Notes under the pieces: model-generated
Told to the model about the DNA's origin: nothing
Databases searched by the model: none
What the model saw: the letters and a program-made list of their open reading frames with translations, nothing else
Program-made: the position numbers and the translations under genes
NCBI GenBank assembly: GCA_034638255.1
Contig: JAWPGT010000006.1
Coordinates: forward strand, 1,019,513 to 1,083,512
Direction: 5' to 3'
From: Coprinus comatus
Lineage: Eukaryota; Basidiomycota; Agaricomycetes; Agaricales; Agaricaceae
Length of the DNA: 64,000 nt
Part shown: piece after piece, positions 11,523 to 24,128 of the stretch
Position numbering within the stretch: position 1 is the stretch's first letter
How the letters are laid out: every line of letters begins with the position of its first letter

Positions 11523-12200
11523 GAAGGATGGGGGGTGGTTACAAGGCAGGAAGGTCATTAGATGGTTGCAAGAAAGTTCCCTTTCAGTAAGAAAAAAAAA
11601 TTACAAGGCAAGAGAGCTAAGAATCTAACTGAATACAGTAGAGTTGTGTATTGTTTGGAGGACTGTTGGATCATATGGTATCATTAGTATGTATAGCTCA
11701 CAACACCATTAGTGTTGTAAGTGTGTAATATAAGGAGCCCAGCAATAGGCCAGATCAAAGTGATCAAGTAATACTTGTGAGATAATTTTAGCACAAAACA
11801 GGGTTGATGTTGAGATAAGACACGGAGAGTGGTCAACCACATAGAATTGATGGAGAACAGTCACTGTCAAGCAATACCTTTAGCATATTTCAAAAATACA
11901 CAAGGTGGAATAACTTTCTTTTAGATTCAACTAAATATAAAGTTGATCAAATAAGACAAATCAATGGAAACAGACAAGTTAAATGTAGTAGACAGAGAAA
12001 GGACATTAAGTTGGCTGAATAGAAAAAAAGGATCCAATGAAATGGACAAGTTGAATGAGAGTGAATGAATTAATGACGATTTGATGGAGAAAGAGCAAAG
12101 TACAAAGAACAAAATGTATAAAAGGATGGACAGACTTATGCTCCATCTATCTCATCCATTTCATCCATTGTTTCTCCATCCTATTGAAATGAGTGAAGGA
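11523..12200. other. AT-rich spacer between two divergent broken genes
   Basis: I see no gene here. A small hairpin, CAACAC/GTGTTG, lies near 11702. The stretch may hold promoters of the flanking genes, but no convincing motif supports that. Confidence 0.3.
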
Positions 12201-12299
12201 AATGCAACAGTTGCCATGAAATATCGTGTAATCTGGTTTGAATATGTTAGTATCTTTTTTGAACACTTTTATGGTTGTTGGCTTATGGATGATATACTA

Positions 12300-13073
12300 G
12301 TGTGATATATTGCCAAATGAGTTCTTTGTTGACATTGAAGAAAATCGCCTTACCTTCACCAACAACTGAACTTTTGAACTTACAATGGAATTCCCTGTCA
12401 ACCATTGTTAGATATTTGACATCGATACCACCAAATTTGTCAACATACTCACACATTCTTCCTTGGACATTCAACTCCAACATAATCCATGGATTATCAT
12501 ATGGAATTCTGATCTTGCCGACCAAGCCTACCAGGATCTTCATATTTATGTCAATCATCTATTGGCTGCTGCTAATCAACCTCGGATTTCATTGTTTAAT
12601 GTTGTTGACCTCACAACACTTGAAGATACTGATGGTGAAATGAATGGTGGTGGAGTAGTGAATGGGAAACATACAATTCCTGTTAGAAAGTCCGCCAAGT
12701 CCACCAAGGCTCAGGTCAAGAAGGTGAAGAGGGAGGAACCTTCAACTCCAAGTTCAACTGCAGCTTTATTACCCCATCATTATATGTATGAGCCCATTAG
12801 TAATGGAGTAGCACCTCAGACAGGTCCAATTTGGTCAAAAGCCACCACTTGGGTCAGGAAGTCCAAGAACAAATGACCATCAACCTTAGCACCTCACTAT
12901 CATCCATACCCTACCACCAACAATCTGACTTCTTCCAATCCAACTTCTTCCAATCCAACTTCTTCCAATCCAACTTCATACAACAATCCCTCTTATCTAC
13001 TCATGACTGATTCTGAAGATGATGCCTACATTATCCCTAATAAGAGCTTCAGAGAGTCGAGTGTAGAGCTTTA
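12300..13073 (+). pseudogene. Decayed unknown gene with basic C-terminal region
   Basis: One frame runs from about 12307 (DILPNEFFVDIEEN) to TAA at 13071-13073, broken by TGA near 12366, TAG near 12410 and TGA at 12874-12876. The best open part is 12463-12873. The product has a globular first half (WIIIWNSDLADQAYQDL), then a Lys-rich stretch (KSTKAQVKKVKREE) resembling a nuclear localisation signal, then a Ser/Asn/Pro tail encoded by a 15 bp tandem repeat (12929-12975), then an acidic end. Every break fits a C-to-T change. An upstream exon may exist near 12200. The family is not recognised. Confidence 0.4.
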
Positions 13074-13562
13074 ATTAGGAGTAGTAGCCTGTAGGCACTA
13101 GGGTACTACCTACTTTCCTTTCACCATTCAATTTCATTAGTATTAGAACACTATAATCAAGTTTTTACTTAACTATGCATTACAAATGAATTCGGGTGCT
13201 ATGTGAGATGGACCACATAATAGCTACAAGATTAGAAATGGCCTAGATCAGCATTAAGTCTATAAGCCGATTGCAAGAGAGTTGGACTTGAGTGGTAAGC
13301 CAGTGGTAACAAATAAGAATCATAACAGGTGTCATAACAGGTCCTGAGCTCCCACAATTATTGATGACAAGTGCTATCCTGGCAACCTAACATTTTGTCC
13401 TTAGTCCTCAGAAGTTGTGAGTTTGAAGAATCTCGTTATTGCCTTACACTTGTTCTTGTCATCAGCCATGCTGTGTGCTTCACACATCAAAGTTGTGATG
13501 ACTTTGGCTCACTCACAGTTGCTCCTAGTCAATATCTGTTGCTTACATCAGGCTTTCATCCC
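13074..13562. other. Spacer upstream of the KDZ transposase
   Basis: I find no gene or repeat here. An ORF entered at 13371 is only the read-through into the transposase start codon at 13563. Confidence 0.3.
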
Positions 13563-15312
13563 ATGCCTCGAGCAAGTAGAATCAACCAAACCTCATCATC
13601 GGAAAAACACACCTTTGACTCAGATGATGAGCTTGATGACAACCAAGCCCATGAAATTGACCAAATTTCTGTTGTCTATAATTGACAACACAAGAGACCT
13701 CGAATGGCCTCCCAAATGTACATCCCTCCTGTTGTTACTACCTCTAAACCTATAACTCCAATATCCAACACCCCTGTCCTTCAAGTTTCTAATGACAACT
13801 ACAAGCCTTTGCTCAAAAACAACCCACCAAAGCGAAACCAGGTGAGTATCTTTTTTTTCAATCTGTATTTTCTGTAAACTTACCATCTATCATGATCATT
13901 GGCAACTGTTACCTAGGGTGCTTCTGTCAGAATGGTAGAGAGTGATGTTGAGAATGAGAGTGAAGTTGAGAGAGAGTTAAGCTCAGACACAGACACAGAC
14001 ACAGAAAGAAGGGAATTGATTGAATTGGATTGGCTAAGACATGAGGGACTTATATATCTACCAGAACAAAGAACAACCAAAAGGGGAGAACAATAAGGAC
14101 CCTTGCCAGCACACAAAGGGAATATGTAAGTAACATAATAAGGGAAAAGAACATTATGAAAGAGTCCAGAACATCAGGATAAGATAAGTGGAGTGATTAG
14201 GAAAGATGGATAAGATAAGGAGATATCTGGGAAAAACCTAACAGCTTCAGAAAAGCTGAAGCCATTTATTGATTGCCTTGATGAGCTTCAAGGATATATA
14301 TTAGAACAAGAGTATGACAAAACTGTTCACAATCAATGTTGTAGGCAGTGTAATGAAGAAAACCCAAGTGTGTATTGGTGTCTTGAGTGTCGTATCACCA
14401 CTGCTCGAACTGTATGCTACAAGTGTATGCTCAAAAACCACTATCACCTTCCTCTCCACCAAATTCAATGCTGGAATGGCACTCACTTCACTCGTACTTC
14501 ATTGCATATCCTTGGCTTCCTCATTCATCTTGGCCATGGCAGTTATCCATGCCCTTCTCCAGGTCATTTGAAGGAGATGGTTTTTGTTCATGTCAATGGG
14601 GTCCATTGTTGCAATGTCCAGGTTTGCGGTTGTCAGACATTGAAGAGTCCAGTGTCGCAACTAATGTCAGAACGCTACTTCCCTGGTACAATGAAGGACC
14701 CATCAACTGTATTCTCCTTCCAGCTTCTCAAGAGCTTCCACATTCATACCAAATGCTCAAAAACATCTGGTTATGATTATTTCTATGCTTTACAAATCCT
14801 TACAGATGCAGTGGCCCCCAGTGACATCAATGTGAGTGATTCTTACTATACATACATCAACAATATCATACTAATAAAGTTTGAACTTCAGGATCATTAC
14901 CGTGAGCTGCTGCTTGTCATGCGTGTATGGTGACATCTTGCACTATCATGGCGTGCAGGTCAGGATCATGGTGTTGACCAGTATACACCTCACCGCAAGA
15001 ACGGGTCTATGGCAGTTCGTTGTCCAGCATGTCTGGAGGTTGGTTTCAATGTTGACAAGGAGACTGTATGGAATGCCCCAGAACATGAAATGTAAGTTTT
15101 TTCCTTTGAATATGGTATAGGTAACCTACTAATTGGCATTTTCCAGCCATAAGAACCTCTTGTTCTTGTCAATTGATAGCAATTTCCAACTTGTTCAGAA
15201 AAACAAGTTAGGTGACCCTAATGACACATCCCTGAATGATGGGAACACCTATTTCATCAAGGGTCAGGAGTACAATGAGTACTTACAAAGTAGAGGTGAA
15301 AACATTGGAGAG
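13563..15312 (+). pseudogene. KDZ transposase, 5' half (CxC2-like domain)
   Basis: Exons are 13563-13841, 13917-14831 (interrupted by a solo LTR), 14892-15091 and 15147-15312. The start MPRASR begins an acidic, low-complexity N-terminus. Exon 2 encodes a cysteine cluster: CCRQC, YWCLEC, CYKCMLKNHYHLPLH, a W-x-G strand, then VQVCGC. This is the arrangement of the CxC2-like cluster tied to KDZ transposases. Next come FYALQILTDAVAPSDIN and CPACLEVGFN, then SIDSNFQL, which carries the first catalytic-type Asp. In-frame TGA codons at 13683 and 14931 replace expected Arg. The gene continues at 29603 after a giant intron insertion. Confidence 0.8.
13925..14243 (-). mobile_element. Solo LTR, family S, copy 1 (TSD gcttc)
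   Basis: The 319 bp element starts tgtcagaatgg and ends aaacctaaca. The duplication gcttc lies at 13920-13924 and 14244-14248. It sits in exon 2 of the KDZ transposase, and removing it restores the frame. Its TATA box reads on the minus strand. The same LTR occurs at 38192 and 41087. Confidence 0.95.
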
Positions 15313-15324
15313 GTATGTTGGTTC

Positions 15325-15561
15325 TGTAGGAAGGGCAACACGTGACAACGAAGTTATAAACCAATGATGCATATATTTACATCCTCAGTTCCTACCATCA
15401 CATCTGGGACTGAGGTATGTACACAATACACATAGTATAGAACATACATATTAACATATTATCGTAGCTAGGAGTATACGACTACAGGTACAATAATATA
15501 ACAAGTTCCTACCATCACATCTGGGACTGAGCTAGGAGTATATGACTATAGCATTCTCATA
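15325..15561 (+). repeat. Copia 5' LTR
   Basis: It is a 237 bp copy matching 29324-29560. Inside it, a ~28 bp segment (agttcctaccatcacatctg) is present twice, near 15388 and 15506, and ctaggagtata is also repeated. Confidence 0.95.
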
Positions 15562-15714
15562 GGTTATGGGCCAAAACCTGACTGCATAGATTGACCTCCA
15601 ACACCAGAAACTGTGAATATTTTATGCCCAGAAGAGTCCCTTCCACTCCAGTACCATTAACTACGAGAAGCCATCACACAATAGAACTTACAAACATTCA
15701 AACCTCACAACAAT

Positions 15715-16280
15715 TGTTATGATCTTGCCTATACCTCTGTTTCGGTATAGACGATGCTACGATGGATCTCTTCAAGATGCTCATAGGAGGAGAACGTCTA
15801 CTCAGACTGAGACTATTTTCAGGGGACGACCTCCACAGTACTCGGACTGTAGATCACAGGTGTTCCTTACTAGTAAGCCGTTCGTGCAAGAGTTAGAGCT
15901 GACTCCGGTTCTAGGTATCAAGTTGAGGGCACTGAACGAGATAGAGTAGAAGCAACTTAGAGTATTAAGCTGAAGCTTAATCTCTGTTGCTGTCCATGTA
16001 TTTATACAACTACGAGTACAGGTTGTAGGCTATGCTTGATACATGTGAGACAGGAGAGTGAAACTACCTACAGCTGAAACAGTGAGTGAAACGACAAGTG
16101 GAAGTCCGTAGAAAGTACTAGTCCAAGGCTATACAAAACAGTAGTCCAAGGCTATGTGAAACAGTAGTCCAAGGCTATGTGAAACAGTAGTCCAAGGCTA
16201 TGTGAAACAAGTAAGAGAAAGTACACTATCATCCATCATTAGTTCTAATGATTAGTCATGATAAATATGAAACCGTAACA
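15715..16280 (-). repeat. Gypsy 1 3' LTR
   Basis: It contains a TATA box (tataaata, minus strand, about 15999-16006), a perfect inverted repeat ATTAAGCT-ga-AGCTTAAT (15964-15981) about 30 bp downstream of it, and four 23 bp tandem units of agtccaaggctatgtgaaac (about 16128-16210). Confidence 0.97.
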
Positions 16281-16387
16281 TTATCCCCTTTCTAGAGAAC
16301 TAGTCCATAGTTCATAATAGTTCAAGGTAGTAGTCCAGACGAAAATAAAAAGGAAAGGAAAAGTACTCAAAGAAAATAGGTCCACGT

Positions 16388-18433
16388 TTAGACACGTCTG
16401 TCATAGCGAGAGGGTCGAGTTTGGTAGGCGGGCAGTGGAGTGGGTGGTCTGGCAGGAAGAGGGTGGCGTACTGCTGAAGTGGGGATTTCCCAAAGAGGAG
16501 GAGTATGTGAAATGCGGTGTAGGAACTGGGAGGGGTGGCGGATTTCATCTACTCGGCGATTGTCTTGCTCATCTCGATAGGTGACTTGATTAGGTGGCAA
16601 TCTGGGGTTGACCCATGGTCTGGCATCTCCTCGATAGTTTCCATCATTCTCCAAGTTGGCAGGAAAGGGACACTCATTTGTAAGAGGAGCGAGGGTTCGA
16701 CGAGCCAGAATTCGATCCGAAGTGGGATGAGTGGTTAACAAATAGGTAGTGGTGAATTCGGGGTTTTGGTTCTCATCGAGATGTCGAGGGAGAGGAGTGA
16801 GGAGGGAGGAAGTATGTCCGACACGATGAAATTGTAGTCCATGAGCTTTCTGGGTGCCAAAGATCTTGGGAGTGATTTGATCTTGAGCTCTTGTGAGTGC
16901 GATGGGAGTGGCTGGTTCCAGGGGCTCGGGAGTATTGAGTCGAGAGACAATGACTGGGGATGTGGGTCGATTCTTGCAAGTCCAGGAATAATGTCCCATG
17001 GTGTTGCAGAATCGGCATTGGTAGTCAGGGCATGATGATCCAATGTGTCCGACTAATCCACAGACAATGCAACCGTAATCATAACACTTCTTTTCTTCAT
17101 CAGTGAACTGGTTGTAGACCAGTAAGGGAATATCCTTCTTCATGATATCTTCCTTCAACTTGTAGATCGGGAACCTTCCAAATCGTTGCTCAAAATCTCC
17201 AGAACCGATGATCTTATCAGCCAGTTCCTTTAATGACGATGCATAGTGAACTGCTCTTGACAACTCGAATGGTGGGTTGGAGATATTTCGTAAGATATGG
17301 GCCTCTCGTCGGTTTGGGGGATGGTAAAGAGCAGGCGTGGTGTATCAATATGGATATCTGGAACCAAGGTTGGCGAATGGATGGTCTGGGGCGATTGGAT
17401 AGGTATTGGGGATGTCGGTAAGGAGATTGGCGGGAGGAACCTGGCTAGCTGGGAGGCTGGGGTTCTCACGTCCAACATTTCTAGGAACATTCGATCCCGT
17501 TGGGTCATCTGGTTGTGGAGGGTTGGTTGTGGGGGTAGAGGCTTCTGAGATCTCCAATGCACGGGCAAGGTATTCAGTAACGGTCTCCCCAAGTTGTCGA
17601 ATGAAGTATAATTGTGCCAGGTGACCGGGTGCGGAGGTTGGAGCATATTGTTCTGCTCATGCCGTCGACGCAATGTGGGTGAGGACATTCCAGAGTTCAT
17701 AGAGTTTCTCGAAATATGGAAGGGAGAGAAACTCGGCATTGGATCCAGCTGGTAACTCTCGTGGTGCCTCTCCATCCTCGTGGTAGGAGAGCATGTTTGG
17801 ATGTCCAACTCCCCTTCTCCAGTTATAGTGATTTCCCCATTCCGATGTACTCGAATTATGAATGGAGGGGGTGGCAGGTGTGCTTCTCGGGTGAATTTCC
17901 ATCGCAAATACTGGTTCAGGCGAGTTACCATCTGACCTAGAGGGTGCAGTGGTCGGTCGTTCAATGAGGGGAGAGACTGCGTCTGGGGTTGCAATGTGGG
18001 GTATGGGGTGAGCAATGGGTGTCTCTGTTTGATCCATGGTAGGTGAAATGGCATTGAACCTTGCCAGGACAATGGCTGCAGCAAGTTGGGGTTCTTCAAT
18101 CAGAGTTGTTCCAGGTGGGTAAGTACCACGAGCGATAAGAGTGTCAATGTGCAGGCGATTGAGAATGTGAGGAGGAATATCCTCGATAGCAGTATCAAGA
18201 AGAACTTGAACTTCTGGATCGTCCAGTCGAAGTTGGTTAGGATCAAAAGCTGGATTAAAAGCAAGAGGAGTATTGATAGCTCCTGTTGTAGATGCAGTTC
18301 GAGGGGGTGTGGTTGCTGGTGATAGAAAGGTGTCGTTGGTGGTTGAGCTTAGGCTCGGTGTGGAAGATGAATGAGAGGAGGGCGAGTATTCGAGAGGAGA
18401 GGGGCCTGAGGTAGAGTCTTGTTGTTGGGTCAT
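16388..18433 (-). pseudogene. Gypsy 1 third ORF with two CCHC zinc knuckles
   Basis: The start codon overlaps the pol stop as ATGA (18430-18433), which suggests termination-reinitiation. One frame runs about 680 codons with two in-frame TGA codons (17657-17659, 17345-17347). The product has a Ser/Pro/Thr-rich N-terminus, a helical gag-like block (GHLAQLYFIRQLGETV, near 17600), a second helical block (SLKELADKIIGSGDFEQRF), then two perfect CX2CX4HX4C knuckles (CIVCGLVGHIGSSC and CRFCNTMGHYSWTC, about 17060-16980) and a Pro/Arg-rich tail. It resembles a second gag or nucleocapsid protein placed 3' of pol. The overlapping frame at 18099-17230 is judged a shadow. The function is unknown. Confidence 0.7.
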
Positions 18434-21400
18434 TTATATCTGTGAGGGGGGGTAGAGAGTGTCTTCTTTGGAGGAGCCCTTTTAAGTGAAAGGCGATGGT
18501 TCTTCTGGTATTCTCCAAACAGTTCTTTTGCTGAATCTGAAACATTCTCTTCTGGTTCCCAAGTATTCTCTGAGTCAGGAAATCCCTTCCATTTGATCAA
18601 ATACTTCATCTTGTTTCTACTCCTTTTGTGATTGATGATTGCTTCGACTTCCCAGTGTTCTTCTCCATCTATCAAATCAGGGATGGTTTCAGAGGAAGGC
18701 TTGTTTGGGTTGATCTCGTTTTGAACTGTGGGTTTCAACAGAGCCACATGAAACGTATCATAGATCTTCCATGAAGTTGGTAGAAGCAGTTGATAAGTCA
18801 GAGGTCCTTTGCGTTTTAGGATCTTGAATGGACCTTGACGTTTCGGCTTGATCTTTGATGATTGGTATTGGATGGGAAGGTTCTTCGCATTTAGATAAAC
18901 TTCATCCCCTTCATTATAGGTTGGATAATGAGGGCGTTTGACACCAGAAGCTATCACTTTAGCTGCGGATTGATAGGCTAGCAGTGCTTCGTGTCTGAAA
19001 CGATCAAGTTTTCGAACATGATCATCAACTGATGGTGCACCAGATTCTTCCATAACGTTGGGGAAGGATGGTGGATTTGTTCCAGTCATAATTTCTAGTG
19101 GTGATCGCTTGTTGGCGGCATGGGGACAGGAGTTGTAACTGAATTTGAGAAGTGGAAGTGCATCGACCCAGTCATTCGGTTGATTGTTGCAGTAGATCGA
19201 GAGATATGTTTCAATCTCTTGATTAGCTCGTTCTGTTGCACCATCTGTTTGGGGATGGTATGCCGTAGAAGGTTTCCAGTTGATCTGGAGCATTTCGAAG
19301 AACCTTTGGGCAGCTTTGGAAGCAAAACGAGGATCACGATCTGAGACAATAGTGTTGGGGGTACCAAACTGTTTGTAGACATTGTTGATCAGGAGTTTCG
19401 AAATATCGGTGAAGGTGCAGGTTTTCGACGTTGGACAGAGTATTATCCCCTTCGATAATCCGTGATCTATCACGGATAATATAGAATCAAATTTTCCACA
19501 AGGAGGGAGATCAGTGATTAAGTCCATAGCAATATCGCCAAAAACACGCATGGATTCGGATGGAGGAAGTGGTTGGAATGGAGGTTTTGCAGGATTCCGA
19601 TCAATCTTGAATTGTTGGCATTGTGGACAGGCTTTGACATAGTTGGTAATGAAATCGCGCATTCCAGGCCATTTCACTATTAACTGAATTCGTCTTAATG
19701 TTTCATCTATTCCAGGGTGTCCTGCGGAATGATGATCATGATGCTGTGCTAGAAGCTGTTGTTTCTCCTTCAGAGTGGGTTCTTGGGCAATTAAGGCAGG
19801 TTCGGTTGAAGTGGTGTTTAAGAATAGCTTGTTTGGTAAAACCACAATGTCCACATTTTCTTCGGCAGAGTCAAAGTTATGATCTGGTCGTCTAGAGAGT
19901 GCATCTGCAGCAGGAATTTCTTTTCCTGGTTTGTGTTTTATCACAAAGTTGTATTTCTGCAGTTCACCCCATGTGCGAGCTTGACGATGTGACAGCTTCT
20001 GCGAATCTTGCCAAAAACGGAGATTGTTGTGATCACTGTGCACAGTTACTATATGCGGTGATCCCAGTAGGTAGTGGCACCAGTCATCAAAAGCTTGTTT
20101 GATCGCAAGGAGTTCTTTGTCCGGAGTAGGATAGTTGCGTTCCACAGGTCCAAGGGATTTAGAACGGAATGCACAAGGACGAGTAACTCCATTTTCGTCA
20201 GTTTGGCATAGAACTCCGCCCATTGCAAAGTCAGAAGCATCTGTTTCGACATGGAATGGTTTGTGGGGATCGGGAGTGAGAAGGATAGATCCGTTCGCAA
20301 ACATGTCCTTAACAGTGTTAAAAGCTTCTTCTGCTTCTGGGGTCCATTTAAATGCTACCGATTTGCGTAGAAGGTCATTTAGAGGACGGATGATATTGGC
20401 GTAGTTCCTGATGAATTTTTGGTAGAAGTTTGCAAATCCTAAGAACTTTCTAACTTTGCGTTGTGATGTTGGTGTAGGCCATTCTGCGATTCCAGCAAGT
20501 TTGTCTTCTGACATGGTAATACTGTTCTGACTTATCGTCATTCCTAGGAATTCTATGGAGGTTTTCTCGAATTCGCATTTCTCGGTCTTGAGATAAAGAT
20601 CGTTTTCTTGGACTCTTTTTAGAACTTCAAGAGTCATCTTGTTAAGATCTTGCTTGTTATCAGAGAAAATGAGAATGTCATCCATATAGACAATAACTGC
20701 TGTACAACCAGGTTTGTCAATGAGGTCTCGGAAGATGTGATCCATCATTGCCTGGAACGTTGCAGGAGAGTTTGTCATTCCAAAGAACATAACAGTAGGT
20801 TCGAAAAGACCGAATGGAGTTTTGAATGCTCCTTTCCATTGGTCTCCATCAAAGATGCGAACGTTGTTATATCCAAGACGAACGTCCATTTTGGTGAAGT
20901 ATTTAGCTCCATGGAGGCGGTCCATAATTGAGCTGACATTGGGAATGGGATAGGCATTTTTCACAGTGTGGGAATTGAGATAGCGATAATCTTGACATGG
21001 TCTAAGAGACTTTCCATCTTTCTTATTGATGAAAAAGAACGGTGATGCCATAGGAGATTTAAATGGTCGGATATATCCTTTGGCTAGGTTCTCGTCAAGA
21101 AAGGTCTTTAATTCATCCATTTCAGCCGGTGCAAGGCGATATGGTTTGTAAGACTTTGGAGTGAAGGTTTCTTTTAGATCAATGCAATGATCACAAGGTC
21201 GTGATGGAGGGAATCGTTCTGAGGCCTTCTTGTCAAAGACAGGAAGATATTTCCATAATGTTCTAGGAACTATTTCCTTTGGATCGGAAGATGTGGCTTT
21301 TGCATGCTTTTGAGATATAAGTTGGGATGCAGAAGTTTTGGCATTGATTTGTATGAGGCGGCCAGCCAATCCAGTGTCAAGGGTGTCAGGGAGTGATTGT

Positions 21401-22110
21401 GCAGCAATGCAGAGGTTTTTAGGAACATCAATTGGGTCTTCACTGTAGCAGGTGACTTCATTGATTGTGATGGAATTTTCTAGTTGGGAGCAGGAGATGG
21501 TTCTAGAAGATGGTGAACGCCATCGGAATGTTTTGGCAGTCCAATCAATGTCAGGATTGTACTGTTCCAGAAAGGAAAACCCTAGAATGGCGGGGTGTTT
21601 TCCAATTCCAATAACATAGGCATCTGTCTTGATGTTTCGTCCATCAATGATACATTCCACCACTACTTTTTCAGTGATTGTTCCACTGATATTTTCTGTT
21701 CCATCGACATTCGTAACAGCAATTGGGGGTTCCACAGGGATTCATTGGAGGTTGAGGGAGCATGCAGTTTTCTCGGAAACGAAGTTTCCTTGAGCTCCTG
21801 AATCAATCAGGGCATTGAGGGTGGCGATCTGGTGGGAGCGGTGATTTTGAAGATAGATGGGTAGATAAATAGATTTTTTGTTGCGGGACAGGATAAGAGG
21901 AATAACGGAAATATTCACTGGAGGTGAATTGTCTGGTTTGGGAGAATAAATAGGGTCCGGTATGTCCATTGTCTTTGAGGTAGAGGAGTGAGTAGTACTA
22001 ATGTCCAATTCATCATCTGTAAAGGAGAAATTGTCTGAGTCTTGAGAGTCTTCATGAATCACCGAAAGGATAGCGGAGGCTGGGTGGGTTCGACTTGTCG
22101 CCTTAAGCAA
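18430..22110 (-). pseudogene. Gypsy 1 protease-RT-RNase H-integrase-chromodomain polyprotein
   Basis: The frame is -1 relative to gag. Protease has ALIDSGAQGNFVS (near 21810). A single TGA at 21742 separates protease from the rest (18430-21735). RT carries the intact YMDD box (near 20690). RNase H has ETDASDFAMG and HSDHNN. Integrase has HHSAGHPG...CPQC and the D, D, E core ending TDGATERANQE, with a GPF-type block later. The C-terminal chromodomain (WEVEAIINHK, YLIKWKGF, TWEPEENV) marks it as a chromovirus and would direct integration toward particular histone marks. The last codons overlap the next ORF as ATGA. Confidence 0.95.
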
Positions 22111-22118
22111 AACCTGGC

Positions 22119-23805
22119 CTAAAAATTCAAATCTTCTTCATCTTCAATCAGTGTTGATGCCACTTTCATGAAGCTTCTGAATTTGTCAATTCCATTGTTC
22201 TTCTTCTTCTTTTTGAAAGGTCTGTTTGATGAGGATGATTTCTTGTTGCAGGGTTTGGAGGATGAGGATTGACGTTTGGGGCATTCTCGGAAGAAATGTC
22301 CAGCATTTCCACAGGAGAAGCAGACTCCTCGGCTACAATGTTCCTTTTGTCGTTCCGTAAGAACCATTCCAAGAATTAATTCGGCTTCATTTTCTTTGTC
22401 AGATTCTTCTGAATTGGAAGAGTCAAAATCTGGGATTCCGACTTCTTCATATTCATCATCATCATATCGTCCAGCAGCATCAATCTCCATTGGTTCTCCT
22501 TGGGGTAATTTGGAGATGTTGAAGTTGTGTCTTTGATAGCTTTTTGGAGGACGAGGTTTGTGGTTGATCTGACGGATAGCTTGATCAAGTTGGGTGGCAA
22601 TGGTAGTCCATTCATCGAATGTAGTTGGTTGAGGGTAGCGAAGAGCAATGGCTTCTCGGATTTTAGGAGGGAGGGTAGAACGGAATGAATCGACTTTGTA
22701 GGCATCGTTGTCAATTCCAGCTAAGTCAAGAAGTTGTTTGACGTTATTAACATGATCTTCCATATTTTGCCAAGGAAGCATGCAATAAGTCTTGAGCTTG
22801 TTGCGAGCATTGGCAGCTTCAGCATGGGGTTGAAAGGCTTGGTCAAGACTTGTAATGAAATCACGCCATGTTCCATATCTGTATGTTCCAGCTTCATCTT
22901 TATGAGAACTCAAGTATTGCCTTCAGAAATGACCACAACTCTCATGAGTTAATAATTGGAGAACAACTGGTATGGCTTGTTCTGTTTGAATAGCGCCGTT
23001 TCGAAAGTATTTGGGTTTCGATTGTAGGGCAAGGATGATGCTATCTTTCCAATTCTCATAATGGATGGGTTTTCCATCAAACTTTTCGATTGGAATATCA
23101 AACTTTCCATTGTAGTTTTCTTCAGTAGGTTGGTCAGTCATTCTGGAGGGAGGACGAGCTGGGTTTCTGGGTGTAGGTGATTGAGCGTGAGAGTGGGTTT
23201 GTGAATTTGAGTGGATAGAAGTGTTGTCAGGCGATGAGGGATTGGGATTGGGAGGATGAGTTCGGATAGGTGATGATGTAGGGAATAGATCTAGAGCAAT
23301 GATCTTGTCGTGGACTGCGTTTCTGAGGTTTGCAAGTTCGTTGCTGTAGAATAGGGTTTTGGTTTTGTCGACTTCGATATCAGTTGTGAGATTGGGGTTT
23401 TCGATGGTGGGTTGATAGAGTCCGTCGACTACCAAGTATAGGTCGTAGGTATTGACTCGGATAAGGAGTGAGGTGGATTTATAGGGTAATAGGAAACGGA
23501 AGATGTAGTGGATGTCAGCAGCGATTTGAGAACTTCCTGCTTCGTTGAGTTCTTAAAATTGTTTCCAGGTATCAACAAGACAACTTTGTTGGTCATTTGA
23601 AAGTTTGATTCTGGGTGGAAGGTACCTCCTGATTGAAGGAGTTCCAAAGGTTGTGCTGACCTCTGGGATTCGTACGGCGGAGTCAAAGAGATCAACTAGT
23701 TCTTGTTCGTTTGCGTCTCTGGATATGGGTGGTTGTCTGGAAGACGAGGGAGTGGAAGAGGAAATTCGGTGGGAGGCAATTGTGGAAACTTGGGGTGCTG
23801 CTTGC
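22119..23805 (-). pseudogene. Gypsy 1 gag
   Basis: One frame extends from about 23805 to TAG at 22119-22121, with TAA at 23553-23555 and TGA at 22923-22925. The N-terminal part (ELVDLFDSAVRIPEV; ANLRNAVHDKIIAL) precedes a capsid-like region (FDGKPIHYENWKDSIILAL) and WRDFITSLDQAF. The nucleocapsid zinc knuckle CFSCGNAGHFFREC lies near 22300, followed by a Ser/Lys tail. The true start is uncertain because the region upstream of 23805 has a TAG. It sits directly downstream of the 5' LTR and leader. Confidence 0.85.
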
Positions 23806-24128
23806 TAAAGGCAGCCCTTCTTCTTTAAGAGGGTATGTTATCAGCCACTACTTGCTTAAGGTAGTCCTGCTTGATGGCGAGGTATGTTATCAGCCCGGAT
23901 CTTGATCCTATGCATGAGGGTTTGTGCTAATTTTCCAAATAATGACAGTTGCGGGTTAGGCGGTTGTCAAAGGAATAAAAGCAAGGGGTTGCAGAGACTC
24001 TGGTTAGGAGTTCGCACGGAGTTGGGTTGGGGAGGGTGACGAGTGCAGAGACCTGGGTTAGAGGTTCGCGGAGGAAGACGATGACAGATATCCTGGTTAG
24101 GGATTCGTCGAGTTGTAGCTTAATACAA

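Noticed and set aside
15719..15949. Identical 76-codon ORFs at 15719-15949 and 24133-24363
   Set aside because: They lie inside the two gypsy 1 LTRs and are duplicated only because the LTRs are.
17230..18099. 289-codon minus-strand ORF overlapping the third ORF of gypsy 1
   Set aside because: The other frame continues for ~680 codons with zinc knuckles at its end; this one has biased, family-less composition and is a shadow frame.
22105..22125. Programmed -1 frameshift site between gypsy 1 gag and protease
   Set aside because: The frames do differ by -1 at gaatttttag, but the site lacks a proper slippery heptamer in the gag frame. It may be real, yet I cannot support it.
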